From Hoskinsella mucinilytica (GTDB lineage: Bacteria > Bacillota_I > Bacilli_A > Erysipelotrichales > Erysipelotrichaceae), in assembly GCF_045223415.1 (NCBI RefSeq), contig NZ_JBEQZJ010000013.1, positions 17,602 to 81,601 of the forward strand: DNA of 64,000 bases, read 5' to 3'. The notes beneath the pieces were generated by a model. That model was not told the DNA's origin. It made no database searches and saw nothing but the letters and a program-made list of their open reading frames with translations. Position 1 is the first letter of the stretch. Each line of letters begins with the position of its first letter. The position numbers were made by a program, and so were the translations under genes. Shown one piece after another: positions 17,311-27,329 of this stretch.

Positions 17311-17774
17311 ACTTTCATCACCTCATCTTTAATTACAGTATACCATTATATTTAATAAAAGTAAGTCTTGTATTATTTGAATTCATTTGATATAATTTAT
17401 AAAGATAGTTATTTTATGTTTGATAATCTGCATTACCATCAACTTCTTGCTCAAATGATATATCTAATCAAAAACAGCATCATGGAACTTACTCAGATGA
17501 TGCTGTTTTTTTGCAAATGCCTATACATGTGTCATGAAACTACACAAGATTTTCTATTATCGTCTTCCCAAATAGCTCATATTGACTCGAAAAACATTGA
17601 TATTCTCTCGAAATAGGAGTTTCAAGTAATAACTCATAAGTTTAATTCTATCATAATAAATTGATTTCATTTACTGTATTTAAATTCATCATCTGCGTGA
17701 TGGAATGTGACCCTGGTATATCTGCTTATAAATTCCTCTAATATATTTACCTTTTCAAATGGAAGTTGTTCACA
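17311..17774. other. Gap between bacteriocin locus and Asp-box gene
   Basis: AT-rich sequence. The only clear element is the hairpin at 17470-17510. An 82-codon frame on the plus strand runs through that hairpin and lacks a ribosome site, so I do not accept it. Confidence 0.5.
17470..17515. terminator. Strong bidirectional terminator
   Basis: A perfect 14-bp stem (17470-17483 with 17497-17510) has T runs on both strands. It probably ends the minus-strand operon that finishes at 17775, about 260 nt downstream of its last stop codon. Confidence 0.75.
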
Positions 17775-19013
17775 TTAAGCGATGATCCATGTAATTCCAT
17801 CCTTACTTTTTGCGATGCTTCCGTTTTGTAATGGAATACAATACATACCGTTTTCTTCATAAATTGTTTGATCATAAGCTACTTTTTCCGCAAGACTTGC
17901 ATCAAGGTCTTTTAGATGAGTAAATGTTTTTCCATCATCTTTACTGATTGCGACATCCCTAAAGGATGGAATAAGCAATGTACCATCACTCATCAAAGCC
18001 ATTGAGTACATGCCTGAGAAATCTTCCTGATATGAAATAGGTTTCGTAAATTTCCAATCTTCCCCATTACTACTAGTGCCATGAATCATAGAATGAGTGG
18101 TCATCATTGTGATGATATATCCACCATCTTTAGATACATTGATGGAAATTTGTTGGATACTAGCACTACCACAATTGATCTGTACATCTTTCCACGTTGT
18201 TCCTTGATCCATTGAAACAATGATATGAGGTTGCATATATTTTTGCGCAAACGCAATCATGATCATGGAATCATCAATATAATAGCTTTGATTTCCCATA
18301 CGATAATAAGTCAACCAAAAGTCTTGCATACGGCTGGCTTTGATAGGTACTTGCTTCCAAGTCATACCATGATCTAAGGTGATGGATACGATACCACTTT
18401 CAATTTTTAAATCATATTGTTTATCATCAGAAGCATGATTGATTTGTTCATCATTTGTCTGCGATGATTGTGGTTTTGCCGGTGCATTGGCATAACTATC
18501 CTCAATATCAGCATCACTTGCGATTACTTTTACTGATGTTACTTCTGGTATAGATATATCAGATGGTGAAGACGGTGTTACTTCCGGGTTTGTTTCCGGT
18601 TCTTTTTGTTGTGGTTCCTCAATCGTCGGTTGCTTGTTTCCTTCTAAGATTTCAGCCGGTTTATCCTCATAAAATAGTACTTGATAACTTGATATTGTAT
18701 CATTTTGATCTTGAATGGTTATGACAACATAAGATGGATTCATCCAATGGATATTACTTTTCACACCTGCTTGTTTCATTTGATAAGTCGCCTCTACTGA
18801 TTCTTTTTGACTTTCAGAAGCTATGATTTTAATACCACGCTCTCCATATTCCTCTATACTGACGCTATATTCACCATAACTGGATGATGTGTTTATATTT
18901 GATTCTTCTACCTTTGAATTACTTGGTGTTTTGCTTGGAGCGAGTAGATAAATGGTTGTCAATGCCAGAAACTCTACCAATAATAAGATGATCCAGTGCC
19001 GTATGATTTTCAT
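17775..19013 (-). CDS. Exported Asp-box (BNR-like) repeat protein
   Basis: About 412 residues. An N-terminal hydrophobic helix (about 8-25) serves as signal or membrane anchor. A low-complexity linker rich in Glu, Pro and Ser covers about 125-200. The C-terminal half holds several Asp-box motifs (DHGMTWKQV, DQGTTWKDV, SNGEDWKFT, KDDGKTF, KDGITW), as in sialidase-type beta-propellers. The propeller suggests glycan or protein binding; no sialidase catalytic set is recognisable. The start at 19013 overlaps the upstream stop as ATGA, so it is the last gene of a three-gene operon. Confidence 0.75.
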   Translation of the reverse strand: MKIIRHWIILLLVEFLALTTIYLLAPSKTPSNSKVEESNINTSSSYGEYSVSIEEYGERGIKIIASESQKESVEATYQMKQAGVKSNIHWMNPSYVVITIQDQNDTISSYQVLFYEDKPAEILEGNKQPTIEEPQQKEPETNPEVTPSSPSDISIPEVTSVKVIASDADIEDSYANAPAKPQSSQTNDEQINHASDDKQYDLKIESGIVSITLDHGMTWKQVPIKASRMQDFWLTYYRMGNQSYYIDDSMIMIAFAQKYMQPHIIVSMDQGTTWKDVQINCGSASIQQISINVSKDGGYIITMMTTHSMIHGTSSNGEDWKFTKPISYQEDFSGMYSMALMSDGTLLIPSFRDVAISKDDGKTFTHLKDLDASLAEKVAYDQTIYEENGMYCIPLQNGSIAKSKDGITWIIA

Positions 19014-19840
19014 AACCATTCACCTGCACTTTCAGATATTTTTAATTTTTTCCATCTTGTTTGAACATCGTTATAAAAATACGTTTTTCTCGCAAATTCG
19101 TTTAGATACTCCATTTCATATTCTGCATGTTTTAAATCACCGTGTTGAAGATAAATACAAGCTAGTGTATAACGAAGCTGCATACGAGTACGTCTTGTTA
19201 AAACCTCTTGTGTTAAACGTTGGTTGATCGTTTGAAGATATTCTTCATAAGATATATGATGATCCAAGTAAGCATAAAAGGTTTCTTTTGCGTGGATAAC
19301 ATTTTGATAATGAACTTTATTCGTTCGTAACCCTTTTTTAGATTGTAACGTTCCCCAATGCTTTTTTGCTTCCTCTAATGCCTGTTTTCCCATATCAAAT
19401 TCTTGATTTGCATCATAATAATTGCTTAGATTCAACCAACTGATCAATAATACAGATAAAGATTTTTCTTTCGTAATCATTTCTTGTGTCATAAAGATTG
19501 CTTTAGCATAGTCTCCCAACAAGTAAAAACATAATGCTCGATTCGCTATCACATCTGGAAAAGATAACACTTTAGGATGACTTTCATATCGATCTAATAA
19601 TGCTTGTGGATCTAATTGCTCATTCACAAGATCTATCCACTCTGTATCAAGTTGCCTCTTTGCGACAGCAAGCATTCTCATTAATAATATAATAAGTACC
19701 AATACTTGTATACCAAAATAGATGAGCATAAGAAGATAAGCTTTTTGATAGGCTAAATAAACCAATAGTATCAAGGATAGAAGAAAAAACAAAATCGCAA
19801 TTCGATAGTAATTGGTTCTTCTCATAAGATAATCTATCAT
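19010..19840 (-). CDS. Two-helix membrane protein with TPR-like cytoplasmic region
   Basis: About 276 residues. Two close N-terminal helices (about 12-32 and 35-57) are followed by a long helical region with alternating small and large residues that looks like tetratricopeptide-type repeats (for example YLLGDYAKAIFMTQEMI and YLQHGDLKHAEYEMEYL). The start at 19840 has AAGGAGAT 6-8 nt upstream and overlaps the previous stop as ATGA. It has the same layout as the upstream gene, so the pair looks like an old tandem duplication. No specific function is recognised. Confidence 0.7.
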   Translation of the reverse strand: MIDYLMRRTNYYRIAILFFLLSLILLVYLAYQKAYLLMLIYFGIQVLVLIILLMRMLAVAKRQLDTEWIDLVNEQLDPQALLDRYESHPKVLSFPDVIANRALCFYLLGDYAKAIFMTQEMITKEKSLSVLLISWLNLSNYYDANQEFDMGKQALEEAKKHWGTLQSKKGLRTNKVHYQNVIHAKETFYAYLDHHISYEEYLQTINQRLTQEVLTRRTRMQLRYTLACIYLQHGDLKHAEYEMEYLNEFARKTYFYNDVQTRWKKLKISESAGEWL

Positions 19841-20613
19841 ATATCCATCTCCTTGCATTTTGCCTGTGCTTGTTTTCTGATATCAAATTCGTTTCCATAC
19901 ATCGCTACGCTCTGATAATAACTTCGTGCGATATCTTTATCTACAACTTCATAACAACGAGCAAGATACATCATCAAATACATACGTGTATAAAGCTCAA
20001 GTTCATTTTCTAAACACATCCTAAGATGATACAACCGTTTTGGTTGATGATCTTTTTCATATTGTAGTGCCTCTTGCGTAAATTGAAATATGATGTCGAT
20101 ATTTTTCAGATTTCCTATCGCAAGAAGTGGACTGGGCTTATCCTGTTTCTTTTCCATATAAATATTCGCCTGTTGAATATCGCCTTCTACCAATAAAAAC
20201 ATACAAAGCATTGCTAGATCTTGTTTCACATAATGGCGATATATCATGGAATGCTTTTGTCCGTATTGAGAAATGATTTGTTGAAGGATTTGTTTTCCTT
20301 CCTCTTTATCCCCTCTAAGATAAAGGTATTCTCCCATCATAGTTCCATAAAGTATCTTCTCTAACAAACGTATCGGGCGATGAATCAATTGATGTTTGTT
20401 TTTTTCAAATGTACTTAAGTGTCCATTATGTATGTTATAAATAAAATCATAAAGCTTTATGGAACAAATATTTTGAATAAAGAGGATAGCGAATATTGCG
20501 ATTATTGAAATACATAAACCAATGAGTTGATGATCTACAAAATAATAGCAAAGGGCAACCACCGCTACCATCATGCTTGCAATATATTCATATGCATATT
20601 TTTTTAATAACAT
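19837..20613 (-). CDS. Two-helix membrane protein with TPR-like region (paralogue)
   Basis: About 258 residues, first gene of the operon. Hydrophobic helices at about 10-28 and 32-50 precede a helical repeat region with YLRGDKEEGKQILQQI and LLVEGDIQQANIYMEKK, resembling TPRs. The ATG at 20619 is one base from the AAGAAGG ribosome site; the ATG at 20613 has 7-nt spacing and is preferred. The downstream gene has the same architecture. Such proteins often act as membrane scaffolds; here that is inference only. Confidence 0.7.
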   Translation of the reverse strand: MLLKKYAYEYIASMMVAVVALCYYFVDHQLIGLCISIIAIFAILFIQNICSIKLYDFIYNIHNGHLSTFEKNKHQLIHRPIRLLEKILYGTMMGEYLYLRGDKEEGKQILQQIISQYGQKHSMIYRHYVKQDLAMLCMFLLVEGDIQQANIYMEKKQDKPSPLLAIGNLKNIDIIFQFTQEALQYEKDHQPKRLYHLRMCLENELELYTRMYLMMYLARCYEVVDKDIARSYYQSVAMYGNEFDIRKQAQAKCKEMDI

Positions 20614-20747
20614 ATCCATGCCTTCTTTCTTTGTCTAGTATATCATACTTTTAATCTTCAAAAGATTACAATTTTATTGCTTTCTATTACTTATCTAATG
20701 GGAAAATATAGTACATTTTTTATGAAAACTACTTCCAATATATACAA

Positions 20748-20771
20748 AAAGCAGACCGAATGATCTGCTTT
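20748..20771 (-). terminator. Terminator of the InlB-repeat surface protein gene
   Basis: An 8-bp stem (20748-20755 with 20764-20771) and, on the minus strand, a TTTTT run. It lies 4 nt after the stop codon. Confidence 0.75.
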
Positions 20772-20775
20772 CTAT

Positions 20776-22713
20776 TTATTTTGTGCTTGTTTTCTTTCTT
20801 TGTTTTATCATCAAACATCCACCAAGGATCGCAACCCCTGCAAGAAGTAACGTCATATCATTTCTTTGTCTTGCGGTTTCTTTGATCGTATGAGATGGTT
20901 TCTTATTTTCTACTGATGTTGTATTCTCATTACGAGAAGTATCCTTTTGTACATCTGATTCATCTTTCTCTTTCACAGCTTCTTTTACTGTAAAGCTAAG
21001 TGTTACAGGTTTTCCATTGTTCATAATGATAATTTTATGTTGACCGATAGATAACGTATTTAAGTATGCGCTGTCAATTGTCATTTCAGCATCTGAAGTT
21101 AATTTATAGGCTTCATTAGGCAACTTCGTTCCTGTTAGATTCTCCAATGCTGTAGAAAAGGTAACTACCATATGTTCCTTACTTCCAAGAATATGTTCAC
21201 TCTTAGATGTCTTTATAATAGTAAATGCTGTTTCATCTTTTTCTTCATCGTTCACTTCATCTTCTACTGTTTTTTCTTGGAAGATTGCTTTGACTTCTAC
21301 ATCAGATTCCGGCATCAAGAAGGTATCATCCTTAACTTCAATATTACCTTGAATAACTTCCCATTCTTTAAATTCATAACCATCTTTTGGTGTTGCCGTT
21401 AGGGTTACCTTTGTACCTGCTTCTACACTTTCCACATTAGCAGATGCAGTACCATTTCCATCATTGCCTACCGTTACTTGATAGGTGGTAGGTGCTATCT
21501 GTTTATATACCGCTTTTACTTTCGCAGTATAAGAGCGCATATAAAATTGCGTTTCTTTCGATGTTGTATCATCAATGTCAATCGGATCTCCATCCACTTT
21601 CCATTCTACAAATTCATATCCCGGTTTCTCATCAGCTTTTAGATACACATACTTTCCTGCATCTGAAGCCGTAATTTTTTCCCCCTTATAATTGTAAGCA
21701 TTCCCACCATCTACGATGATCTTATAATTATAAACTGCATTTAAATTCACTGCATGATTCGGCATAATGAATTGTGCTTTTTCAGTATTACCACCTAATA
21801 GTGTATCAACATCATAAAAATCTTCGAATTTTTGTACACTATGTACAGCTGTCCATTTTTGGAATGCAACATCTTCTTTATCAGGAGCAACTGATACTAA
21901 GGTACCTGGTTTGATATAACCAGATAAGGTATTTCCTTCTTCATCATAAGCTACACCGTTTTGAAGATTAAGCGCATAGCTTTGTGCTGTTTCTGTCAAC
22001 GTAACGATATTCATATCGCTTTTGATTTCTTTTACTAACCACTCATTTGTTTCACTACCTTTAGGATCTAAAAACAATGTATCTGATACACTGGCATATC
22101 CTGTATTTGAATAAAATATCCCATCGGCTGCTAAGAAATAAAAACGATACCCATTGGTATGATTAAGATCATTGATCCCTGTAATGCGATCCCCTGTATA
22201 GATGATGTCACCTACTTTGATATCTTGTAATGCAACATCTCTTAATGCAATATCAAAGGTAGTGTTCGTTTTTACTTTGACAGAGTGATTTGCATTTTTC
22301 AAATATTGTTCTGGTATCTCTGCTTCTACAATTTCATAAAATGGTTCTTTAGGTTCTCCTGAAAAAACAATATATGCGTCAATTTTCATATAGTTTTCCC
22401 TCTTCTGAACTGTCGCTGTTAAACCATCAGGTAAATTTTTAAACCATGAACTAACATCATCCCCATTATGTAGATTTTGAAATTCATCATGTTCTAAACG
22501 AATCACTGAACCTATTTCATTATTCATACCTACATACATTCTAATACGATCCTTCTCTGTATGAAAATTCGCACTTGTTTCTCCACTTTCTTCTTGTACT
22601 GCTCTCATGTTGCTTCCTTCTGCCATAACCGGTGTTATGGTGAACATCCCTAATGTTGTCGCAACAGCAACAGAAGCTTTCGCTATTTTTTTATTCTTCT
22701 TTCTCTTACTCAT
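20776..22713 (-). CDS. Cell-surface protein with InlB B-repeat-like domains
   Basis: A 645-residue surface protein. The signal peptide (KRKKNKK then a hydrophobic stretch ending PVMAEG) is followed by a unique region. Repeats of the InlB B/Flg_new type sit at about 255-330, 330-410 and 415-485, each ending in a pattern like GYEFVEWKV or GYEFKEWEV. The C-terminus has a helix (LLLAGVAILGGCLMI) and a basic tail KQRKK, the form of a wall-sorting signal, but no LPXTG-type motif precedes it. It may therefore be membrane-anchored or use an unusual sortase motif. Single-gene transcript with its own terminator. Confidence 0.82.
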   Translation of the reverse strand: MSKRKKNKKIAKASVAVATTLGMFTITPVMAEGSNMRAVQEESGETSANFHTEKDRIRMYVGMNNEIGSVIRLEHDEFQNLHNGDDVSSWFKNLPDGLTATVQKRENYMKIDAYIVFSGEPKEPFYEIVEAEIPEQYLKNANHSVKVKTNTTFDIALRDVALQDIKVGDIIYTGDRITGINDLNHTNGYRFYFLAADGIFYSNTGYASVSDTLFLDPKGSETNEWLVKEIKSDMNIVTLTETAQSYALNLQNGVAYDEEGNTLSGYIKPGTLVSVAPDKEDVAFQKWTAVHSVQKFEDFYDVDTLLGGNTEKAQFIMPNHAVNLNAVYNYKIIVDGGNAYNYKGEKITASDAGKYVYLKADEKPGYEFVEWKVDGDPIDIDDTTSKETQFYMRSYTAKVKAVYKQIAPTTYQVTVGNDGNGTASANVESVEAGTKVTLTATPKDGYEFKEWEVIQGNIEVKDDTFLMPESDVEVKAIFQEKTVEDEVNDEEKDETAFTIIKTSKSEHILGSKEHMVVTFSTALENLTGTKLPNEAYKLTSDAEMTIDSAYLNTLSIGQHKIIIMNNGKPVTLSFTVKEAVKEKDESDVQKDTSRNENTTSVENKKPSHTIKETARQRNDMTLLLAGVAILGGCLMIKQRKKTSTK

Positions 22714-22960
22714 ATTCTTTTTCTCCTCCTATGCTCTAAAACAAAATCTTTTTTATTATACTGATACTGTTTTTTCCTGTCATTTAATTTTAAAGTATTC
22801 AGAAATTAGTATAAAAAAGCATGTTGTTCTAGCAAAATAAAGCTTCTTTATCAATAATACGTATGATAAACATATGATGGAAATGAAGATTCTATCTTGT
22901 ATGGTTAGATATCCGATTCACCTAGTTGTATAATAGTATTCATAGAAAGGATTAGATATT

Positions 22961-24856
22961 ATGGAACCTTTTACGCTTAGACAGTTAAAATTACTACAAA
23001 GTTTTCACCCAAAAGAGACGCTAACCGCAAGTCAATTAGCCAAAGAATTAAAAGTATCAGAACGCACCATAAGAAATGAAATCAAAACAATATCTCAAAG
23101 CTATCCTTCTTTAATTTTATCCATCAAAAGCAAAGGTTATCAACTCAATGAAAAAAGTCCTCATCTACAACTGTTAGAAGAGGAAGGTGGTATGTCTAAA
23201 AGAACAAGATATTTGCATATCATCAAACAAATTCTTTCGCAAAAAGAATGTGATTATTACCAATTAGCAGAGGAGCTTTATATTAGCGAAAGTACATTGG
23301 ATAAGCAATTATTCAGCATCAATCAAATCATTGAACGAAGAAATCCTGAAATGCAAATCAAACGAAAAAACAATAAACTCTATATTGATGGAGATGAAAA
23401 AACGCATCGACAGATTTATACATATCTGATGAATCATGAAATGGATCAATATAATTTTAATCTTAGTAACTACACTGACTTTTTCTACTCTTGTGATATC
23501 AATGAACTTAAGTCCTATTTCCTTTCCTTCTGTGAACAGCATCACTTAAAGCTTCGTGACTTTGAAATTATATCCTTTATTTTACATATCGCTATCATGT
23601 TGGAACGTGTCAATAAAGGCAATGAGATTACAAGTATTGATGGCTATCGACCAAGTGAGGAAGCCGATCAACTTACACAAGATTTCTATCAAGGCCTTTC
23701 TCAACGTTTCTCTGTTACCCTATCTGATATGGAGCTTCGTTATTTATCTTGCCTGTTTTCGGGAAAGATCTCAGATATTCAGGATACCAAAGTTCAGGAG
23801 TATCGTGGGTTCATAGAAGAACTGCTTCATGATATTTATCTAACATATGATTTAGATCTTCATCAAGATCAAGAATTCCAAGAAAACTTATTAATTCACT
23901 TATTAGGTCTTGATAGTCGCATTCGCACGAAAAGCTATCTTAGTAATCCTTTGATCAAAGATATCAAACTACACTTTCCGCTGTTATATGATATCAGTGT
24001 ATACATTGCTATGAAGATCCAAGAGAAAGAACAAGCAACATTGTTAGAAGATGAAATAGGTTATCTTACCTTGCATCTCATGAATGCAGTGGAAAAGATT
24101 CAAAAGAATACCTATCGTAAAGTCGTAATCATTAATCCGATCAGTCAAGCTGCTGTATCTTTTCTGAAACAAAGGCTTATCAAAAGCAGTGAGTTGACCA
24201 TAGAGATCAGTGCTACACTGTCTATCTTTGATATAGAAAAAATCAAGGAATACCATCCTGATATGGTCATATCCTTTCTTCCTATATCAGAAGCTATCAA
24301 CATTCCACTTTATGTTTGCCATGGCTTTCCTAAAGATGAAGATATGAAACGAATCGTTCAATTATTAAAGCAACGAAAACAAGAAGTACAGATCGATATT
24401 TGTTCCTTTTTCCATGAGGAACTATTCTTTACAAATGTAGATGCCACTTCAAAAGAAGATGCCATTCATTTCCTTTGCGAAAAGCTTTTATCTCAAGGCT
24501 ATTGTGATGAGCATTATGAAGAAAAAGTTCTTGCGAGAGAAAAAATAGCACCGACTGCTTATGGTAATTATTTTGCCATACCACATCCAATCGAAAAATG
24601 TGCCTTTCGCAATGCTGTGGCTATCTGTATCCTAAAACAACCTATTCATTGGAATAATCGTAAGATTCGTTTGATTTTCCTGTTTTCCTTATCAGCGGAA
24701 AAAGATACTGCTTTTGATGATCTATTCCAAATGCTTGTCAGTTTGTTAAATGACGTAGGAAGAGTAAAACAATTAGTAAAAGAAGATCATTTTCATGCCT
24801 TCCTTCAATTATTCCAATATCATGATACATTACCAAATAACGAAAAAGCTTTCTGA
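22961..24856 (+). CDS. PRD/EIIA transcriptional activator (LicR/BglG-type)
   Basis: A 631-residue multidomain regulator. It has an N-terminal HTH (about 5-55 with SQLAKELKVSERTIRNEI), a second HTH (about 85-130), PRDs in roughly 170-400, an EIIB-like region (about 390-470) and a full EIIA type-2 domain at the C-terminus with the phospho-His motif AIPHP (His542). Phosphorylation of the PRDs and EIIA by the PTS sets its activity. It converges with the cellobiose-type PTS operon that ends at 24888, and it is the natural candidate activator for it. Confidence 0.88.
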   Translation: MEPFTLRQLKLLQSFHPKETLTASQLAKELKVSERTIRNEIKTISQSYPSLILSIKSKGYQLNEKSPHLQLLEEEGGMSKRTRYLHIIKQILSQKECDYYQLAEELYISESTLDKQLFSINQIIERRNPEMQIKRKNNKLYIDGDEKTHRQIYTYLMNHEMDQYNFNLSNYTDFFYSCDINELKSYFLSFCEQHHLKLRDFEIISFILHIAIMLERVNKGNEITSIDGYRPSEEADQLTQDFYQGLSQRFSVTLSDMELRYLSCLFSGKISDIQDTKVQEYRGFIEELLHDIYLTYDLDLHQDQEFQENLLIHLLGLDSRIRTKSYLSNPLIKDIKLHFPLLYDISVYIAMKIQEKEQATLLEDEIGYLTLHLMNAVEKIQKNTYRKVVIINPISQAAVSFLKQRLIKSSELTIEISATLSIFDIEKIKEYHPDMVISFLPISEAINIPLYVCHGFPKDEDMKRIVQLLKQRKQEVQIDICSFFHEELFFTNVDATSKEDAIHFLCEKLLSQGYCDEHYEEKVLAREKIAPTAYGNYFAIPHPIEKCAFRNAVAICILKQPIHWNNRKIRLIFLFSLSAEKDTAFDDLFQMLVSLLNDVGRVKQLVKEDHFHAFLQLFQYHDTLPNNEKAF

Positions 24857-24880
24857 TTATAATAACAGAAAGCTTTCTTA
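24845..24880. terminator. Bidirectional terminator between convergent genes
   Basis: An 11-bp stem (24845-24855 with 24866-24876), a 10-nt loop, and T-rich flanks on both strands. It lies between the regulator and the Nif3-like gene. Confidence 0.8.
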
Positions 24881-24887
24881 TATATAT

Positions 24888-25682
24888 TTAGCTATTCCCC
24901 AGGAAATAAGAGACATGATAACCATCATCTAGATAAGTAACATCAATATCCGGAAAATGTTGTGATAAATAAGGTACCATCGCCTTGATACCGGCCTTTT
25001 CACTACAAGAATGTTGTACAACAATCATGGGAATATTTTGATCAATTGCATATTGTCCGGCATCATATGTTTGCATACCATCTTCACTGACAATAACTGC
25101 ATCAGGTTGATAAGGAAGCATAGCATAGATATTGGTCGCAGCTCCTGTTCCGATAGCGATACGATGAATCTTTTTATGGATATCTCCAAAAACATACACT
25201 CCCTCTTCACCATCCTGTGATAATGCATTGGCGATATGTTTTGCCAGTTGTGCAACACTCATTTCCGGTATGTTTGCGCTTTGATAATAGGAAGTGATCT
25301 TTCTTTCATCAAAGGTGAATCCTAATCGCTTTGCCCATTGATCACTCACTCCTACTTGAGGTATCAGATCCCATACATCATGACAGCGATATACGGTGAT
25401 GGAATGCTCACTTAATAATCTTTTTTTCTCTTCCGCAGAGTGTATTGCCGCACTCATCATCTTTGTGGAGCATTGATAAAAGGGATTCTCATGGGTAATA
25501 ATGAAAGAAATTTCTTGTTGAATCGCCTGTTTTAAAACCTGTTTTGTCATTACCCAACAAACACCGACTTTATGCAGTGTTTGTTGTTGTGCTTCAAACA
25601 GAATATGATCTCTTGTTTGGAAATCTCGATTCACCCATGTTCCTTGTGCCTGTAAAAATGCAATGATCTCTTGATAGTTCAT
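24888..25682 (-). CDS. Nif3-like (DUF34) dinuclear metal protein in PTS operon
   Basis: A 264-residue protein of the Nif3/YbgI family, which forms rings with paired metal ions. The N-terminal motif ITHENPFY and the C-terminal motif VQHSCSE (His followed four residues later by Glu) supply expected metal ligands. It is the last gene of the cellobiose-type PTS operon, 13 nt after IIC. The other Nif3-like gene at 51021 has the same relation to another PTS operon. Biochemical function of the family is unsettled; a hydrolytic role on a sugar derivative is possible but unproven. Confidence 0.83.
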   Translation of the reverse strand: MNYQEIIAFLQAQGTWVNRDFQTRDHILFEAQQQTLHKVGVCWVMTKQVLKQAIQQEISFIITHENPFYQCSTKMMSAAIHSAEEKKRLLSEHSITVYRCHDVWDLIPQVGVSDQWAKRLGFTFDERKITSYYQSANIPEMSVAQLAKHIANALSQDGEEGVYVFGDIHKKIHRIAIGTGAATNIYAMLPYQPDAVIVSEDGMQTYDAGQYAIDQNIPMIVVQHSCSEKAGIKAMVPYLSQHFPDIDVTYLDDGYHVSYFLGNS

Positions 25683-25695
25683 AGATAGATTTCCT

Positions 25696-26997
25696 TTATT
25701 CCTCTTGGACTTCTTCTGATTCTAAAGCAATGCATTGTCGCTCATGCATTTTAAAGAACGGTAAATAGATCAAGATATCAATAACCAGAAGAACACAAAC
25801 CAAGATCATTGCTCTGATATCCAGAGTAGATAAGAAGGCTCCGGGGATATTTGGCATTTGCCACGATAACATAGAGAAGGTTCTTCCTATTAAATTTGCT
25901 TTCATTAAGACAAAGGCCACGATTGCATTAAAAGTAGAAGCAAATAAGAATGGAATCAGATAGTATGGATTCAACATGACAGGAACACCGAAGATGATTG
26001 GTTCGCCGATACCGAAGAATGCCGGAACGATACCAATACGACCAATGGTTTTTAATTGCTTAGATTTGGATCGAAACAACAGAATCGCAAGAGCTAGTAA
26101 GGCTCCAGCACCACCGATTGCTACGAAATAAACCCAAAACGGTGTTGTAAATACATGTGGAAGAGCTTCTCCCGCCGCTTTTGCCGCTGCATTGATGGAT
26201 AAATTCCCATCACGAATTGGCGCAAGGATACCGGATAATGCAGCATCATGAATTCCAAAGAACCAAAAGAAATGAACAAGTAATGTCATGATAACAGTAA
26301 ACAACAAACTATCTGCAGCTTGGAAAGATGGAGCCATCGCAGTATAGATAAAGGCCGGGAAGGTTGTATCGAAAGCGTTGAATAATGCAAATATTGCCAC
26401 ATAGACCGCAATAACGATAAATCCCGGTACCAATGACGCAAAGGTTTCTGATAGAGAAGGCGGTACACTTGGTGGCAAAGAGATCCTTCCCCAATTATGA
26501 GAACGCATAAAGTTATAAGCTTCTACTGTCAGAATGGAAATCAGAATTGCAGGTAAAATACCCCTACCATCCATATAGGATATTTCAACGACCTTACCAT
26601 CCCAACCAAGTTGTTGAGGTGTCATAACCAACATTAAGAAACCACAAACACTTAACATCATAGGTGTCAATAAGCTTAGTTTAAAATGTCTTGCTAAATA
26701 ATACGTAATTGCCATACATACATAGACAGACATACCACCAAGGGTCAAAGCACTGATCCAATTCAATAACAAGCTATTTTGTTCAGCAAAGGATGCCCAT
26801 GCCAATAAAAATCCATTGGTCGTTGTTTCTGTCACAGGCGCAGCACCGATGACTGCGGTCACACCACCCATTAACGTAATAGGCAATAAAGAGATGAAAG
26901 CATCACGAATCGCTCTAAGATGACGTTGGGAGCTTAGTTTATTTGCTAACGGAAGAATGTGTTTCTCAATTCTTTCATTTAATGATTGAAATGTCAT
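25696..26997 (-). CDS. PTS cellobiose/lactose-family EIIC
   Basis: A 433-residue permease of the lactose/cellobiose IIC family with about ten hydrophobic segments. Typical stretches are HLRAIRDAFISLLPITLMGG near residue 27 and GIGEPIIFGVPVMLNP near 335. It imports and phosphorylates a beta-glucoside together with the IIB and IIA encoded upstream. Preceded by a GGAGAA ribosome site. Confidence 0.94.
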   Translation of the reverse strand: MTFQSLNERIEKHILPLANKLSSQRHLRAIRDAFISLLPITLMGGVTAVIGAAPVTETTTNGFLLAWASFAEQNSLLLNWISALTLGGMSVYVCMAITYYLARHFKLSLLTPMMLSVCGFLMLVMTPQQLGWDGKVVEISYMDGRGILPAILISILTVEAYNFMRSHNWGRISLPPSVPPSLSETFASLVPGFIVIAVYVAIFALFNAFDTTFPAFIYTAMAPSFQAADSLLFTVIMTLLVHFFWFFGIHDAALSGILAPIRDGNLSINAAAKAAGEALPHVFTTPFWVYFVAIGGAGALLALAILLFRSKSKQLKTIGRIGIVPAFFGIGEPIIFGVPVMLNPYYLIPFLFASTFNAIVAFVLMKANLIGRTFSMLSWQMPNIPGAFLSTLDIRAMILVCVLLVIDILIYLPFFKMHERQCIALESEEVQEE

Positions 26998-27023
26998 AAT
27001 TTTCTCCTTCTTTCTTTTATGAT

Positions 27024-27317
27024 TTATTTTTCCCCTACTATCTTTTGTATTTCTTTCAATACACCTTTACCATCCATCATACCATAATGCTGAGGTGCAA
27101 TTCCTTTTACCGGAATGCTGACTTGAGAACTAATGGTAGGAATCTGATGACGAATTTGCGGTCCGACCAATATCAGATCTACACCTTCTACATGTTGCAT
27201 AAATTCTGCTTCACCATAAGCCTTTACTTCCATGGTACCATTGCTTGCTTCTTCGATCCTTTTGGCTAATATTCCCGTAGACATTCCTGCGTTACATACC
27301 AACATAATTCTTTTCAT
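27024..27317 (-). CDS. PTS cellobiose/lactose-family EIIB
   Basis: A 97-residue IIB subunit. The phosphorylated cysteine is Cys8 in IMLVCNAGMSTG. Length and fold match CelA/LicB types. It lies between the 6-phospho-beta-glucosidase and IIC genes and transfers phosphate from IIA to the sugar. Confidence 0.95.
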   Translation of the reverse strand: MKRIMLVCNAGMSTGILAKRIEEASNGTMEVKAYGEAEFMQHVEGVDLILVGPQIRHQIPTISSQVSIPVKGIAPQHYGMMDGKGVLKEIQKIVGEK

Positions 27318-27329
27318 CTTTATTACCTC

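Noticed and set aside
17368..17616. An 82-codon plus-strand frame before the Asp-box gene.
   Set aside because: It runs through a 14-bp terminator stem, lacks a ribosome site and has no protein-like composition.
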